This document shows positions 7,900 through 16,378 of a stretch of 64,000 nt of DNA, piece after piece. Below the pieces are notes generated by a model that saw only the letters and a program-made list of their open reading frames with translations, did no database searches and was not told where the DNA came from. The translations under genes and the position numbers were made by a program. The stretch is from SZAS-103 sp036496805 (GTDB taxonomy: Bacteria > Pseudomonadota > Gammaproteobacteria > Xanthomonadales > Xanthomonadaceae): the NCBI GenBank assembly GCA_036496805.1, contig DASXKN010000028.1, forward strand, positions 1 through 64,000, written 5' to 3'. The number at the start of each line of letters is the position of its first letter. Position 1 is the first letter of the stretch.

Positions 7900-8328
7900 T
7901 CAGTTGCCGCCGCTGCTGCTGGCATCGCCGGAATCGCCGCCTCTCTTCTTCTTGTCCTTCGGCAGGTTGCCGAAGCGCCCCATCCTCTTCGACAGCTCTT
8001 CGTCCTGCTCGGGGAAGTAGTTGCCGGTCATGCTGACGAGGTTGTTGCCCTCGAACATCAGGGTCAAGGTCTTGACGTCGGGATTGCGCTGGCCGCGGCG
8101 ATCCTGCTCGGTGGCGACATAGTCCCAGCGCTGCATGTGGAAGGGGTCGGCGACCGACGGCGTGCCGAGCAGGGAGACCACATCCTGCTTGCTCATGCCC
8201 GGCTTGACCTGCTCGACGTTCTTCGATTCCAGCAGGTTCCCCTGGTACACCGGCGTGTGGTAGACGAGGGTGCCGCAGGCGGCGAGGATGAAAGGCGCGA
8301 GCGACGCGAGAAGCCAGTTTTTCCGCAT
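7900..8328 (-). CDS. bamE: Outer membrane assembly lipoprotein BamE (SmpA/OmlA)
   Basis: A 142-residue lipoprotein starting MRKNWLLASLAPFILAACGT; the lipobox LAAC places the acylated cysteine near residue 18. The SmpA/OmlA domain follows (YQGNLLESKNVEQVKPGMSK...VSLLGTPSVADPFHMQRWDY). BamE is an accessory subunit of the BAM complex that inserts beta-barrel proteins in the outer membrane. The basic, Ser/Gly-rich tail (KDKKKRGGDSGDASSSGGN) is longer than in E. coli. It is divergent from fur with a short shared promoter region, as in Xanthomonas. Confidence 0.95.
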   Translation of the reverse strand: MRKNWLLASLAPFILAACGTLVYHTPVYQGNLLESKNVEQVKPGMSKQDVVSLLGTPSVADPFHMQRWDYVATEQDRRGQRNPDVKTLTLMFEGNNLVSMTGNYFPEQDEELSKRMGRFGNLPKDKKKRGGDSGDASSSGGN

Positions 8329-8366
8329 GTCCGGTCGTTTCCGAAGGGGGAGGGCACAGGGCGCGG

Positions 8367-8376
8367 ATGATACACT
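8367..8376. promoter_or_regulatory. Candidate overlapping -10 elements of the divergent bamE and fur promoters
   Basis: The 96-base bamE-fur gap contains TACACT on the plus strand (8371-8376) and TATCAT on the minus strand (8367-8372). They overlap, so RNA polymerase might bind in either direction. The -35 regions are weak on both strands. I could not define a Fur box by eye. Confidence 0.4.
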
Positions 8377-8424
8377 AGCGCACCTGAGCGTCGCTTCAGC
8401 GGGCGCATGCGAGGCGGAGATCGA

Positions 8425-8835
8425 ATGGAATCGCAGGACCTGCGCAAGGCCGGACTCAAGGTCACCCATCCGCGGATGCGGATCCTGGAGATCCTCGAGC
8501 ACGCCAGCCCGCGCCACCTCACCGCCGAGGACATCTACAAGCAACTGCTCAACGACAGCGAGGACATCGGCCTGGCGACGGTCTACCGCGTCCTGACCCA
8601 GTTCGAAGCCGCCGGTCTCGTGCTCAAGCACAACTTCGAGGGCGGCCACGCGGTCTACGAGCTCGACCGCGGCGAGCACCACGACCACATGGTCGATCTC
8701 GACACCGGCAAGGTCATCGAGTTCTCCAGCCCCGAGATCGAGCGGCTGCAACAGCAGGTCGCCGAGAAACAGGGCTACGTCATCCACGCGCACAGCCTGG
8801 TGCTGTACGTGCGGGCGAAGAAGAAAAAATCCTGA
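8425..8835 (+). CDS. fur: Ferric uptake regulator Fur
   Basis: A 136-residue protein starting MESQDLRKAGLKVTHPRMRI at ATG 8425. It has the Fur winged helix (ILEHASPRHLTAEDIYKQLL, IGLATVYRVLTQFEAAGLV) and the metal-binding segment ELDRGEHHDHMVDLDTGKVI. Fur uses Fe(II) as corepressor to silence iron uptake genes. It lacks the C-terminal CxxC structural zinc motif of E. coli Fur and ends in a lysine-rich tail. The lanthipeptide exporter lies on the opposite strand beyond its stop; I have no evidence that Fur controls it. Confidence 0.96.
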   Translation: MESQDLRKAGLKVTHPRMRILEILEHASPRHLTAEDIYKQLLNDSEDIGLATVYRVLTQFEAAGLVLKHNFEGGHAVYELDRGEHHDHMVDLDTGKVIEFSSPEIERLQQQVAEKQGYVIHAHSLVLYVRAKKKKS

Positions 8836-8970
8836 GGCGCTTCGGCAACTGGATGACCTGAGCGGCGGGCATGGCTTCTCCGCCGCAGCAGATTGCCCGG
8901 CCGATGGTGATGCACGACCCGGAAGCCCCTGAACCCGTCCGACCCGCCTGGGCCTTGTTCCGGGCGAGCC

Positions 8971-10833
8971 TCAGGCATCCTTTCCATCGAGTCCATGCAA
9001 CTGGGTCTGGAGGCGATAGAGCTCGGCGTAGCGCCCGTCCATCTGCAGCAGTTCTTCATGTCGCCCCTGTTCGAGCAGCACGCCGCGCTCCAGGTAGAAG
9101 ATCCGGTCCGCGTTGCGGATGCTGGCCAGGCGATGGGTGATCAGGATGACGGTCTTGTTGCGCGAAAGCGTCCGCAGGGATTCGTAAACGGCGTGCTCGG
9201 CCTTTGCGTCCAGCGGTGCGGTCGGCTCGTCCCAGATCACCAGCGGCGCGTCGCGATAAAGACCGCGCGCAACGGCGAGGCGCTGCCACTGGCCGGCGGA
9301 CAAATCGCGCCCACCGCGGAACTCGGGGGAAAGAAGGGTGTCCCAGCCGTCCGGCAATCCATCGATCACTTCCCGGGCGCGCGACTGCCTGGCGGCCTCC
9401 AGCAGGGCCGCCGCATCCGGATCGACACGGGCGTGACGGCCGAGGCGGACATTGTCCCTGGCGCTTCGTGGCCAGCGGATCGGATTCTGCTGCACCATCA
9501 CCACGCGATCGGCCCGGCTTTCGGGCTCCATGTCCTGCAGATCGACGCCATCCCACGAAATCCTGCCCGAGCTCGGCTGGTACAAGCCGGCGATGAGTTT
9601 GGCCAGCGTGGTCTTGCCGGAACCGTTCTCGCCGACCAGGGCAATCGTCTGGCCCGCCTCGATCGCCAGCGAAATTCCGCGCAGGGCGGCGCGATGACCG
9701 TCGCCCCCCGCATAGCGGAAGCTGACCTGGTCGAGTTCGATGCGCCCGGGATTCGCCGGTGCGGGGATGGTCCTGTGCTGGTTGCAGCGCTGCTTCGAGC
9801 GTTCGAGGAACTCGACGTAGTCGCTGATGTAGAGGCCCTTCTCGAACAGCTCGTGAGTCACCTGCAGCAGCCTGACCACCGAAGCGCTGGCGCTCTGGAT
9901 CGCGATGACGGCCGTTCCCGCAACGGCCAGGCCCAGCCATTGCGCATGCACCAGCAGGCCGAGGGCAACGAAGGTGCCGACCAGGCCCAATCCGGACAGG
10001 ACACGCCCCAACGTCGTCGTCCGCGCCTCGGCGAGTCCGAGCGCGACCTGATGTCGTTGCAGATCGGTGGAACAGCGGGCGAATTCGGCCAGCATGTAGT
10101 CTTCCACCTGGTTGGCGCGAAGCTCGGGCGCGGAATCGCGGTCGGTGGCCAGGCCGGTGATCATTTCCGTCTGGCGCACCAGTGCGATCGAAGTCGCCAT
10201 GCCGGCATACTGCATGCGCGCCGCGTTGATGGCCGCCCAGCCTTCCGGCAGCAGCGCCAGCAGCAGGATCGCCAGCAGCAACGGATTCAGCCACAGCAGG
10301 GCAGCGGCGGCCCCGGCGAAGGCGAAGACAGCGCTGATCGCCTCGACCAGGCTGCCGGTTGCGCCCTCCAGGTGCATCACCCCGCGATCCCGGGCGCGAT
10401 GCAACTGATCGTAAAACGCGGCGTCGTCGAACGAAGCCAGCTCCACCTGCAGGCTGACCCGGAACAGGTCCTCCTGCGCCAGCCGGTGGACCTTCGGAAC
10501 CAGTTGCGCCCTGGCCGACATCATTCCGGCGTCCAGCGCCATCCGGACCATGAGCACGACGCCGAGCACGAGCAAGCCGGGGAGGGCCGCGCGCAGGCGT
10601 TCTGGACCGGCACCGTTTCCAAGGAGCTGGCCCAGGACCTGGGTGGTCAACAGCAACGCCCATGCCGTCGCAACACCGGACAACAATTGCGTCGTGACGA
10701 CCACGATCGCCGCCGTGGGTGCGGCGCGTCGAAGGATGTCCAGCACCGGCCGCACCGCCATGGCCAGGCGCCGCATGGGCGCAAGCTGTTCGGCCTGGAT
10801 GCGGCTTGCACCCTCCAGACGCCAGTAGGGCAT
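8971..10833 (-). CDS. ABC transporter (fused permease-ATPase), lanthipeptide exporter
   Basis: A 620-residue half-transporter starting MPYWRLEGASRIQAEQ at ATG 10833, 29 bases after the lanM stop. The N-terminal ~330 residues form an exporter-type membrane domain (helices near residues 38-65, 75-95, 160-200 and 275-320). The C-terminal ATPase has Walker A GENGSGKTT (Lys407), signature LSAGQWQRLAVARG, Walker B LVIWDEPTAPLD and the H-loop ITHRLAS. It probably exports the modified peptide. It has no N-terminal C39 peptidase domain, so it cannot itself remove the leader as a typical LanT does. There is no strong ribosome binding site; translation may be coupled to lanM. Confidence 0.85.
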   Translation of the reverse strand: MPYWRLEGASRIQAEQLAPMRRLAMAVRPVLDILRRAAPTAAIVVVTTQLLSGVATAWALLLTTQVLGQLLGNGAGPERLRAALPGLLVLGVVLMVRMALDAGMMSARAQLVPKVHRLAQEDLFRVSLQVELASFDDAAFYDQLHRARDRGVMHLEGATGSLVEAISAVFAFAGAAAALLWLNPLLLAILLLALLPEGWAAINAARMQYAGMATSIALVRQTEMITGLATDRDSAPELRANQVEDYMLAEFARCSTDLQRHQVALGLAEARTTTLGRVLSGLGLVGTFVALGLLVHAQWLGLAVAGTAVIAIQSASASVVRLLQVTHELFEKGLYISDYVEFLERSKQRCNQHRTIPAPANPGRIELDQVSFRYAGGDGHRAALRGISLAIEAGQTIALVGENGSGKTTLAKLIAGLYQPSSGRISWDGVDLQDMEPESRADRVVMVQQNPIRWPRSARDNVRLGRHARVDPDAAALLEAARQSRAREVIDGLPDGWDTLLSPEFRGGRDLSAGQWQRLAVARGLYRDAPLVIWDEPTAPLDAKAEHAVYESLRTLSRNKTVILITHRLASIRNADRIFYLERGVLLEQGRHEELLQMDGRYAELYRLQTQLHGLDGKDA

Positions 10834-10862
10834 CTGGAGTTCGGCGGGCGCAGCTTGCGTGC

Positions 10863-13748
10863 TCAGAGTTCGTCCCCGCCCGGCGCCAGTATCGAGGGCA
10901 GGCCGCTGGCGGGATGCGCCCGCAGCAGCTGGTAGGCGACACCGCCTACGCCCGGCAAGAGCCCGGGCACAAATGCGTCGCGCACCATCCCGCACGAAGC
11001 TCCGTGATCCTCGAGGCTCGTCAGGATGCTCTCGAGCACATGGGCGTGCGTCAGTCCTTCGGGGGCTTCGCCCGCCTCGAGCGCGCGCTCCATCAATTCC
11101 AGGCCGCCCAGGTCGCCGTGGCAGGCGCAATGGTTCCAGCCCATTCCCATGCGCCAGGTCGCAGCGGCGGCGCGGCGCAGTGTCTGCCGTGTCCGCGGAT
11201 GCTCGAATCGCGGATCGAGGTCCGCATGCGCCAGTCCGATGCCGACCGCACCATGGCACCAGGCGGCGGCTGTCTTTGCCGATTGCATCAGGCGCAGGTC
11301 CAGCCAGTTCTGCTCTTCCTCGTCGAACAGCGAGTCCTCGAATGCGAACGCTGCTTCTGCAGTCTCCTGGTGTCGCGGATTGCGTGTCTCGCGTGCCAGT
11401 CGTGCCAGCGCCCAGCCGATGCCGGTGACGCCGTGCGCGTAGCCACCCACGCCATCGGGCCAGCGCATGTCGCTCCAGTAAGCCCGATCGTCCTGGCGCC
11501 TGGCCAGGTCGCAAAGGCGATCTCCAATATCGGATGCCAGTTCCAGATAACCTTCTTCCCCGGTCTTGCGTGCAAGCAGGAGCAGCGGAACGATGGCGCC
11601 AGCCATGCCGGCAAGCAGGTCGTACATGTCATCGGCCGCGACGGATTCAGGAAGACTCTTCGCCAGCGCACGAGCCCGGTCCAGGGCCGCATCGGCATCG
11701 TAGCCCCAGTGCGCCAGGACCAGTTGAGTCCAGATCTGCGATCCCAGGCCAATGTAGCCTCCCGGTACCGAGGGTCGCAACTTCACGCCGTCATTGCGCA
11801 CGGCTGCGTTCTTGACGCGCTCGCGTTCCAGGGTCCGCAACGTCGCCTCGAAAACTTCTTCGAGCCCTTCGACCGGATCGGCGCGGCCGGCTGCGGTCTC
11901 GCGCAAGTACGCCCCGGCCAGCAGCGCGATCCCCGACATGCCGTTGTACATGTCCACCGGGACCGGCTGGATCGACCAGCTCGGCGGCACGAAGATCGGG
12001 GCGATCCACGCGACACTGCCGTCGTCGCCGCGGATGGCGTGGGCGACGAGGTTGCGAACGATCTGCGCGGCCTGGCGACGGCGACGCGTATCCAGATCGC
12101 CCGCGCGAACGCATTCGGCCCACATCGATTTTTCTTCCGGCAGCCATCCGTCGTTGACATAGGCGCTCACGACCGAGACGTGGATGAACTTGCGTTCGAG
12201 GTCGATGTCGGCGGCACGCCAGTCCTGCAGCGCCGTCGCCACGAGGTCGCGCGGCGGAAGCCAGTGCGTTCCACCCGGCCCATCCAGCCGGCCAATACCC
12301 GCCAGCGTGGAAAAGAAGGGAATGTCGTCGATCAGCAGATCGTCGATTTCGGCATGGATCACGACCGGGTCGCTCGGAGCCGACGATACGTTCGCGGCCA
12401 TTTTCGCGAGCAGGCCGAACGCCCGTTCGCGTGCCGGCTCGAGCTTGTGCAGCGAGATCGGGTGCCACAGCATGCGGCCCAGTTCGGCATAGACCTCGGT
12501 CGCCCGCACGACGATGCGGACCCTGCAATCCAGGAAAGGCTCGAGGCGCGCGGCGAGCGCGCCGCTGGCGTCCAGACGGCGCAGCAGATCGGTGAGTTCA
12601 TCGAAACCGCTCAGCACCTCGGGCCAATGGTCGGCGAGTGCAGGCTGCGGGCTTGGATGATTCTGCGAAACATGCGCCTCGACCATGACCGAACCGATGT
12701 GCGCTTCGTCGGAACCAGCGCGCACGATTCCCGGTTGCGCGTGCATCGGCTGTTGCCCGGGGAGCATGCCCACGGCCGATATGTCCACGCCACGCCAGCC
12801 CAGGCCGAGTCCGCGCATGGGCAGCAGGCCGATATTGAGCACGGTTCCGGAAATGAGTTCGGACGCGCGGTCCACGGCCTTTCCGAAGCCCGAGGGAGGG
12901 GAGACGAAGCGAGGTGTGAACAATGTTTCGCAGTCCACCACGACCGGACTTCCACCGTGGGCAATCAGGTTTTCCGCGTGCAGGTCGCTGCCGCCGAGCA
13001 GGCGCATGATGGCGAGCCAGTGACCGATACCGCGATAGAAACTGCGCAACTCTTCCGGCCCTGAAGCATGCCGGTGGGGGATGAACTCGGCCCAGCCATA
13101 GTCCCCATAGTCCAGGACCCTGGGCACTCCGATCGGCAGGACGCTGCCGTGGTCCTTGCCGAGCTTGGCGAGGAACGCATACAGGGCATTGTCGATGCGC
13201 ATCGAGCGCGGCTTGTAGACGATCCGGCCGCTCTCGCAGCGAATGACCGCAACGGTCAGGCCCGCGCAATGGCTGTCGCCTGCGCCAAAACTCAGTTCGA
13301 GCAGTTCTCCGGCGTCACCTTCGAGCAGGCACGCAAGTTCGGAACGGTTCGCCGCCCAGCGCTGCGCAACGGACAGGGACGCGGCGCAACGGTTGCCCAC
13401 GATGCGGTCGACGCGCGACAGCAGCGAGGGGTAGTGGCCATCCATCTCGTCCCAGAAGCCTCGCCCGGAGGCGATTTCGAGGAATTGCGTCCAGCGCTGG
13501 CCCGAGTCTTCGCCCTGCAGGCGGCCGGTCACGCGGGCCGCATTGAGTTCGAGCACCAGCAATCGACTGAGCTTGGCGCGCAGCACCGAATACAGCGTTT
13601 CACGCGTCGCGGCCAGGATGACTTCGCGCTCGCGGCCCTGGATGCCGGCTACCCGATCAAGTTGGGTTGCCAGCTCCCCCAATGCAGGCGAGAGCAGGCA
13701 ACCCAGACACACATCGAAGTTTCCGGCGTCTGTTTCAGACGCCATCAT
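10863..13748 (-). CDS. lanM: Type 2 lanthipeptide synthetase LanM
   Basis: A 961-residue bifunctional synthetase. The N-terminal half is the DUF4135 dehydratase domain (GDSHCAGLTVAVIRCESGRIVYKPRS, LLGGSDLHAENLIAHGGSP, VVVDCETLF), which phosphorylates and eliminates Ser/Thr in the precursor. The C-terminal third is the LanC-like cyclase, with zinc ligands Cys831 (WCHGAVGIG) and Cys876-His877 (CACHGDLGG). It forms lanthionine rings from dehydrated residues and cysteines. The start lies three bases after the precursor stop, with no Shine-Dalgarno, so translation is probably coupled. All key motifs are intact, although the protein is a little shorter than many LanMs. Confidence 0.95.
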   Translation of the reverse strand: MMASETDAGNFDVCLGCLLSPALGELATQLDRVAGIQGREREVILAATRETLYSVLRAKLSRLLVLELNAARVTGRLQGEDSGQRWTQFLEIASGRGFWDEMDGHYPSLLSRVDRIVGNRCAASLSVAQRWAANRSELACLLEGDAGELLELSFGAGDSHCAGLTVAVIRCESGRIVYKPRSMRIDNALYAFLAKLGKDHGSVLPIGVPRVLDYGDYGWAEFIPHRHASGPEELRSFYRGIGHWLAIMRLLGGSDLHAENLIAHGGSPVVVDCETLFTPRFVSPPSGFGKAVDRASELISGTVLNIGLLPMRGLGLGWRGVDISAVGMLPGQQPMHAQPGIVRAGSDEAHIGSVMVEAHVSQNHPSPQPALADHWPEVLSGFDELTDLLRRLDASGALAARLEPFLDCRVRIVVRATEVYAELGRMLWHPISLHKLEPARERAFGLLAKMAANVSSAPSDPVVIHAEIDDLLIDDIPFFSTLAGIGRLDGPGGTHWLPPRDLVATALQDWRAADIDLERKFIHVSVVSAYVNDGWLPEEKSMWAECVRAGDLDTRRRRQAAQIVRNLVAHAIRGDDGSVAWIAPIFVPPSWSIQPVPVDMYNGMSGIALLAGAYLRETAAGRADPVEGLEEVFEATLRTLERERVKNAAVRNDGVKLRPSVPGGYIGLGSQIWTQLVLAHWGYDADAALDRARALAKSLPESVAADDMYDLLAGMAGAIVPLLLLARKTGEEGYLELASDIGDRLCDLARRQDDRAYWSDMRWPDGVGGYAHGVTGIGWALARLARETRNPRHQETAEAAFAFEDSLFDEEEQNWLDLRLMQSAKTAAAWCHGAVGIGLAHADLDPRFEHPRTRQTLRRAAAATWRMGMGWNHCACHGDLGGLELMERALEAGEAPEGLTHAHVLESILTSLEDHGASCGMVRDAFVPGLLPGVGGVAYQLLRAHPASGLPSILAPGGDEL

Positions 13749-13751
13749 GGT

Positions 13752-13943
13752 TCAGCAGCACTGACGCTTGGCGGAACCCGTGCAGGCAGTGCCGCACACG
13801 TTCGGCGAGAAACCCTTGATCTCGCTGATGATGTCGGCTTCGGCGAACTGGCCGCCGATGAACAGTGCACCCGCCGGGTTGCTCATGCTGTCGCCATTGC
13901 GCCACTGTGCCACGAGATCAGAACCCTGATTGACGTCGTTCAT
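13752..13943 (-). CDS. lanA: Lanthipeptide precursor, mersacidin-like leader, four-Cys core
   Basis: A 63-residue peptide with a good ribosome binding site (CTGGAGAAACAA before ATG 13943). The leader pattern VAQWRNGDSMSNPAG resembles the mersacidin/lichenicidin leader (W-K/R-x..NPAG), followed by an acidic amphipathic stretch FAEADIISEI. The core is probably FSPNVCGTACTGSAKRQCC (residues 45-63), with Ser46, Thr52, Thr55, Ser57 and Cys50, 54, 62, 63. LanM would dehydrate the Ser/Thr and join them to the Cys. The expected GG cleavage site before the core is only K43-G44; a GG occurs earlier, at residues 30-31. The peptide ends directly before lanM. Confidence 0.9.
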   Translation of the reverse strand: MNDVNQGSDLVAQWRNGDSMSNPAGALFIGGQFAEADIISEIKGFSPNVCGTACTGSAKRQCC

Positions 13944-14541
13944 TTGTTTCTCCAGTTGGATTGATTACATGGGTTGTGCCGGAACAGCCGTGAACAGGAG
14001 AGCAGTCGGCACGCCTGCTTTCCCCTTTGCTCGGGTCTTCGTTGTTGATTCGGCGATGCACGGATCCGGGCGACCTCGATCGCCGGATCTGCAGTCTCGA
14101 TTTGCACCACATGGCACGCGGCGCCGGATTAAATCACGCGGCTTGTTTCAAGTGTCGCGGTGCAAGTGTTAGTACAACTAACAACCGAGCAATGCATTGG
14201 CTGCGGTTCGACAGGGGGTTTCATGCGCTAGCACAGCTGTACAACTATTGACCAGTAACACTGACGTGACAGGAGAACTGTCTTGGCGGCGACGAACCAT
14301 TGCAAGCCGGATGGCCTTTCTCGCAAGGCTGTTGCTGACGGCGGCGATTCGCGGCCGCGGCGCCGCGCGGAAATCGTGTGGCTTTCAACCCATTGCGATG
14401 GTCGCGGCCGAAGCGGCCGGCTGTTCGCGAGCCACGGCAAAAACCGGGACCGAGGTCCCCCGCAAGGTCGCGATCGGTGCGATGCGTGGGGCTCAGATCA
14501 GATGCCGCGTTGGGTCCCGAGATGACGCACATTCGCCGCCG
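13944..14541. other. Gene-free region upstream of the lanthipeptide operon
   Basis: About 600 bases between the precursor start and the recN stop. It should hold the precursor promoter (minus strand), but I found no convincing -35/-10 pair. The stretch 14125-14275 is distinctly less GC-rich than its surroundings and contains a 15-bp dyad. The short frames here have no recognisable domains or ribosome binding sites. I see no tRNA, transposase or attachment site. Confidence 0.55.
14168..14182. promoter_or_regulatory. Operator-like dyad upstream of the lanthipeptide precursor
   Basis: GTTAGT-ACA-ACTAAC is a perfect inverted repeat with six-base arms in the A/T-richer patch, 225 bases before the precursor start. 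Its size fits a dimeric repressor or activator site. No regulator gene lies next to it, so the binding protein is unknown. Confidence 0.4.
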
Positions 14542-16227
14542 TCACGACCGATCGATCGCGCTTCCGAGCATCTGTTCGGCGTGGGCTCTCGTTTGTGCGG
14601 TGATGTCGATTCCGCCGAGCATCCGGGCGATTTCCCCGATGCGCGCCGCGGCGTCGAGCGGCACCACCGCGCTGCGCGTTGTGGTGCCGTCGCTGTCCTT
14701 GCTCACGCGGACCTGGTGATGCGCCTGCGCGGCGACTTGCGGCAAATGGGTCACGCACAGGACCTGGCGCCGGGTTCCCACGGCGCGCAACTTGCGGCCC
14801 ACGACTTCGGCGACCGCGCCGCCGATGCCGGTGTCGACCTCGTCGAAGACCATCGTAGGCACCGCGTCCATGCCGAGCGCCGCCACCTCGATCGCGAGCG
14901 CGATGCGGGACAGCTCGCCGCCCGAGGCGACCTTGCGCAGCGGTCGCGGAGGCTGGCCTGGATTGGCCGAAACCAGGAACTCGACCTGTTCGGTGCCCGA
15001 TGGCGAAGGCTCGTCGGCGCCGCTCGGGGTGAGTTCGACCAGCAGGCGTCCGCCGGACATGCCCAGTTCGGCCATGAGTGCCGTCGCCTGGTCGCCGAGC
15101 CGGCGTGCGGTTTGCGCGCGAGCGCCGGCCAGCTTGCCGGCAGCCGCGCGCCATGCCGAGGCCGCTGCCTCGCGCTCCGCCAGCAGGCGCTCGGCTGCGC
15201 CCCCGGCATCGCTCAGGGTTTCACGCTCGGTGACCAGGGTGTTGCGGACGGCGGCGAGTCCTTCCAGCGGCACCTTGTGGCGACGCGACAGCTCATGCAG
15301 AAGCGACAGCTCGTCTTCCAGCTCCTGCAGCCGATCCGGATCGAGGTCGATGCTGTCGCGTGCCCGTTCGATCAGGTTCGCGGCCTCGGCGAGCTGGATG
15401 GCAGCGGCATCGGTCAGCTCCGCGGCCTGGGCGTAGATCGGATCGTGCTCGGCAAGCCGCAGCAGGTCGGCTTGCAACTGGGACAGCGAACGCTCGAGCG
15501 CCGGGCCTTCGTCGCCGCCCAGCCTCGCCAACGCGCGGGCGCTCCCGTCGAGCAGTTGCGCCGCATGGGCCTGTCGCCGATGAGCAAAAAGAAGTTCTTC
15601 AATATCAGAAAGTTCAACAGGATATTTCACGAATTGCTTTAACTGTCGATCGAGCCAGTCCAGGCGCTCGGCGACATCCGCCGGATCGCCGTGGGCAGCG
15701 ATCCGGCGCGAGACGTCCTTCCACACGCCGGTCAATCGCCGCACCTCGTCCAGCGCTGCATCGTGCCCGCCGAACGCATCGAGCAGGGACATCTGCTGGG
15801 TCCGCGACATCAGCGCCTGGTGCTCGTGCTGGCCATGGATCTCGACCAGCCGCTCGCCGAGTTCACCCAGTTGCGCCAGGCCTGCCGAACGGCCGTTGAT
15901 CCAGGCGCGCGATCCGCCGTCGGCGCGGATGACGCGACGGAGCCGGCAAGCGTCGGGTTCGTCCGGGTCGTCCAGCTCGTTCTCGCGCAGCCAGTCGGCG
16001 GCAGCGGGCGCGTCGGCGAGGCCGAATTCCGCCTCGATCTCGGCGCGCTCGGCGCCGTGCCGCACCATCTGGGCTTCCGAGCGAGCGCCGGTGAGCAGCA
16101 GCAGGGCATCGACCAGCAGCGACTTGCCGGCGCCGGTCTCGCCGGAAATCGCGGTCATGCCCGCATCCAGCGCAAGTCCGGCCTCGCTGACGACCGCGAA
16201 GTTTTTCAGGTGGAGGTGGCGGAGCAT
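14542..16227 (-). CDS. recN: DNA repair protein RecN
   Basis: A 561-residue SMC-like ATPase. Walker A is GETGAGKSLLVDAL near residue 30; the ABC signature (VASGGELSRIALAIE) and Walker B (PTMVFDEVDTGIGG) are in the last third, separated by coiled-coil arms. RecN acts in double-strand break repair. The start MLRHLHLKNFAVVSEAGLAL is the conserved N-terminus. Between about 15581 and 15645 (residues ~195-216) the gene switches to A/T-ending codons while the frame and protein length stay normal. It is adjacent to hrcA on the other strand, as in Xanthomonas. Confidence 0.96.
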   Translation of the reverse strand: MLRHLHLKNFAVVSEAGLALDAGMTAISGETGAGKSLLVDALLLLTGARSEAQMVRHGAERAEIEAEFGLADAPAAADWLRENELDDPDEPDACRLRRVIRADGGSRAWINGRSAGLAQLGELGERLVEIHGQHEHQALMSRTQQMSLLDAFGGHDAALDEVRRLTGVWKDVSRRIAAHGDPADVAERLDWLDRQLKQFVKYPVELSDIEELLFAHRRQAHAAQLLDGSARALARLGGDEGPALERSLSQLQADLLRLAEHDPIYAQAAELTDAAAIQLAEAANLIERARDSIDLDPDRLQELEDELSLLHELSRRHKVPLEGLAAVRNTLVTERETLSDAGGAAERLLAEREAAASAWRAAAGKLAGARAQTARRLGDQATALMAELGMSGGRLLVELTPSGADEPSPSGTEQVEFLVSANPGQPPRPLRKVASGGELSRIALAIEVAALGMDAVPTMVFDEVDTGIGGAVAEVVGRKLRAVGTRRQVLCVTHLPQVAAQAHHQVRVSKDSDGTTTRSAVVPLDAAARIGEIARMLGGIDITAQTRAHAEQMLGSAIDRS

Positions 16228-16343
16228 GCGTTACCCGTCGAGGCGACGCACACTAGCATGCCTCGCCGCGATCGATATCGCGTGTTTCGGCGGGGAATGG
16301 GCGGGTTGGCGACGATGGATGCCGGTCCGTGCCGGACTTCCCC

Positions 16344-16371
16344 TTGTCTGCCGCATCTGCAGCCTTAATCT
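16344..16371 (+). promoter_or_regulatory. Candidate hrcA promoter giving a leaderless transcript
   Basis: TTGTCT (16344-16349) and TAATCT (16366-16371) are separated by 16 bases. The -10 ends seven bases before the hrcA ATG, so transcription would begin at or next to the start codon. No Shine-Dalgarno precedes hrcA, which fits a leaderless mRNA. I saw no CIRCE inverted repeat here. Confidence 0.5.
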
Positions 16372-16378
16372 ATCCGCC

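Noticed and set aside
14027..14251. A Cys-containing 74-codon frame upstream of the lanthipeptide precursor, considered as a second precursor
   Set aside because: No ribosome binding site, no leader-like sequence, no Cys-rich C-terminus, and opposite strand to the operon.
14245..14532. A 95-codon minus-strand frame between recN and the precursor
   Set aside because: Composition is Arg/Pro-rich without domain, no ribosome binding site; could not be supported as a gene.
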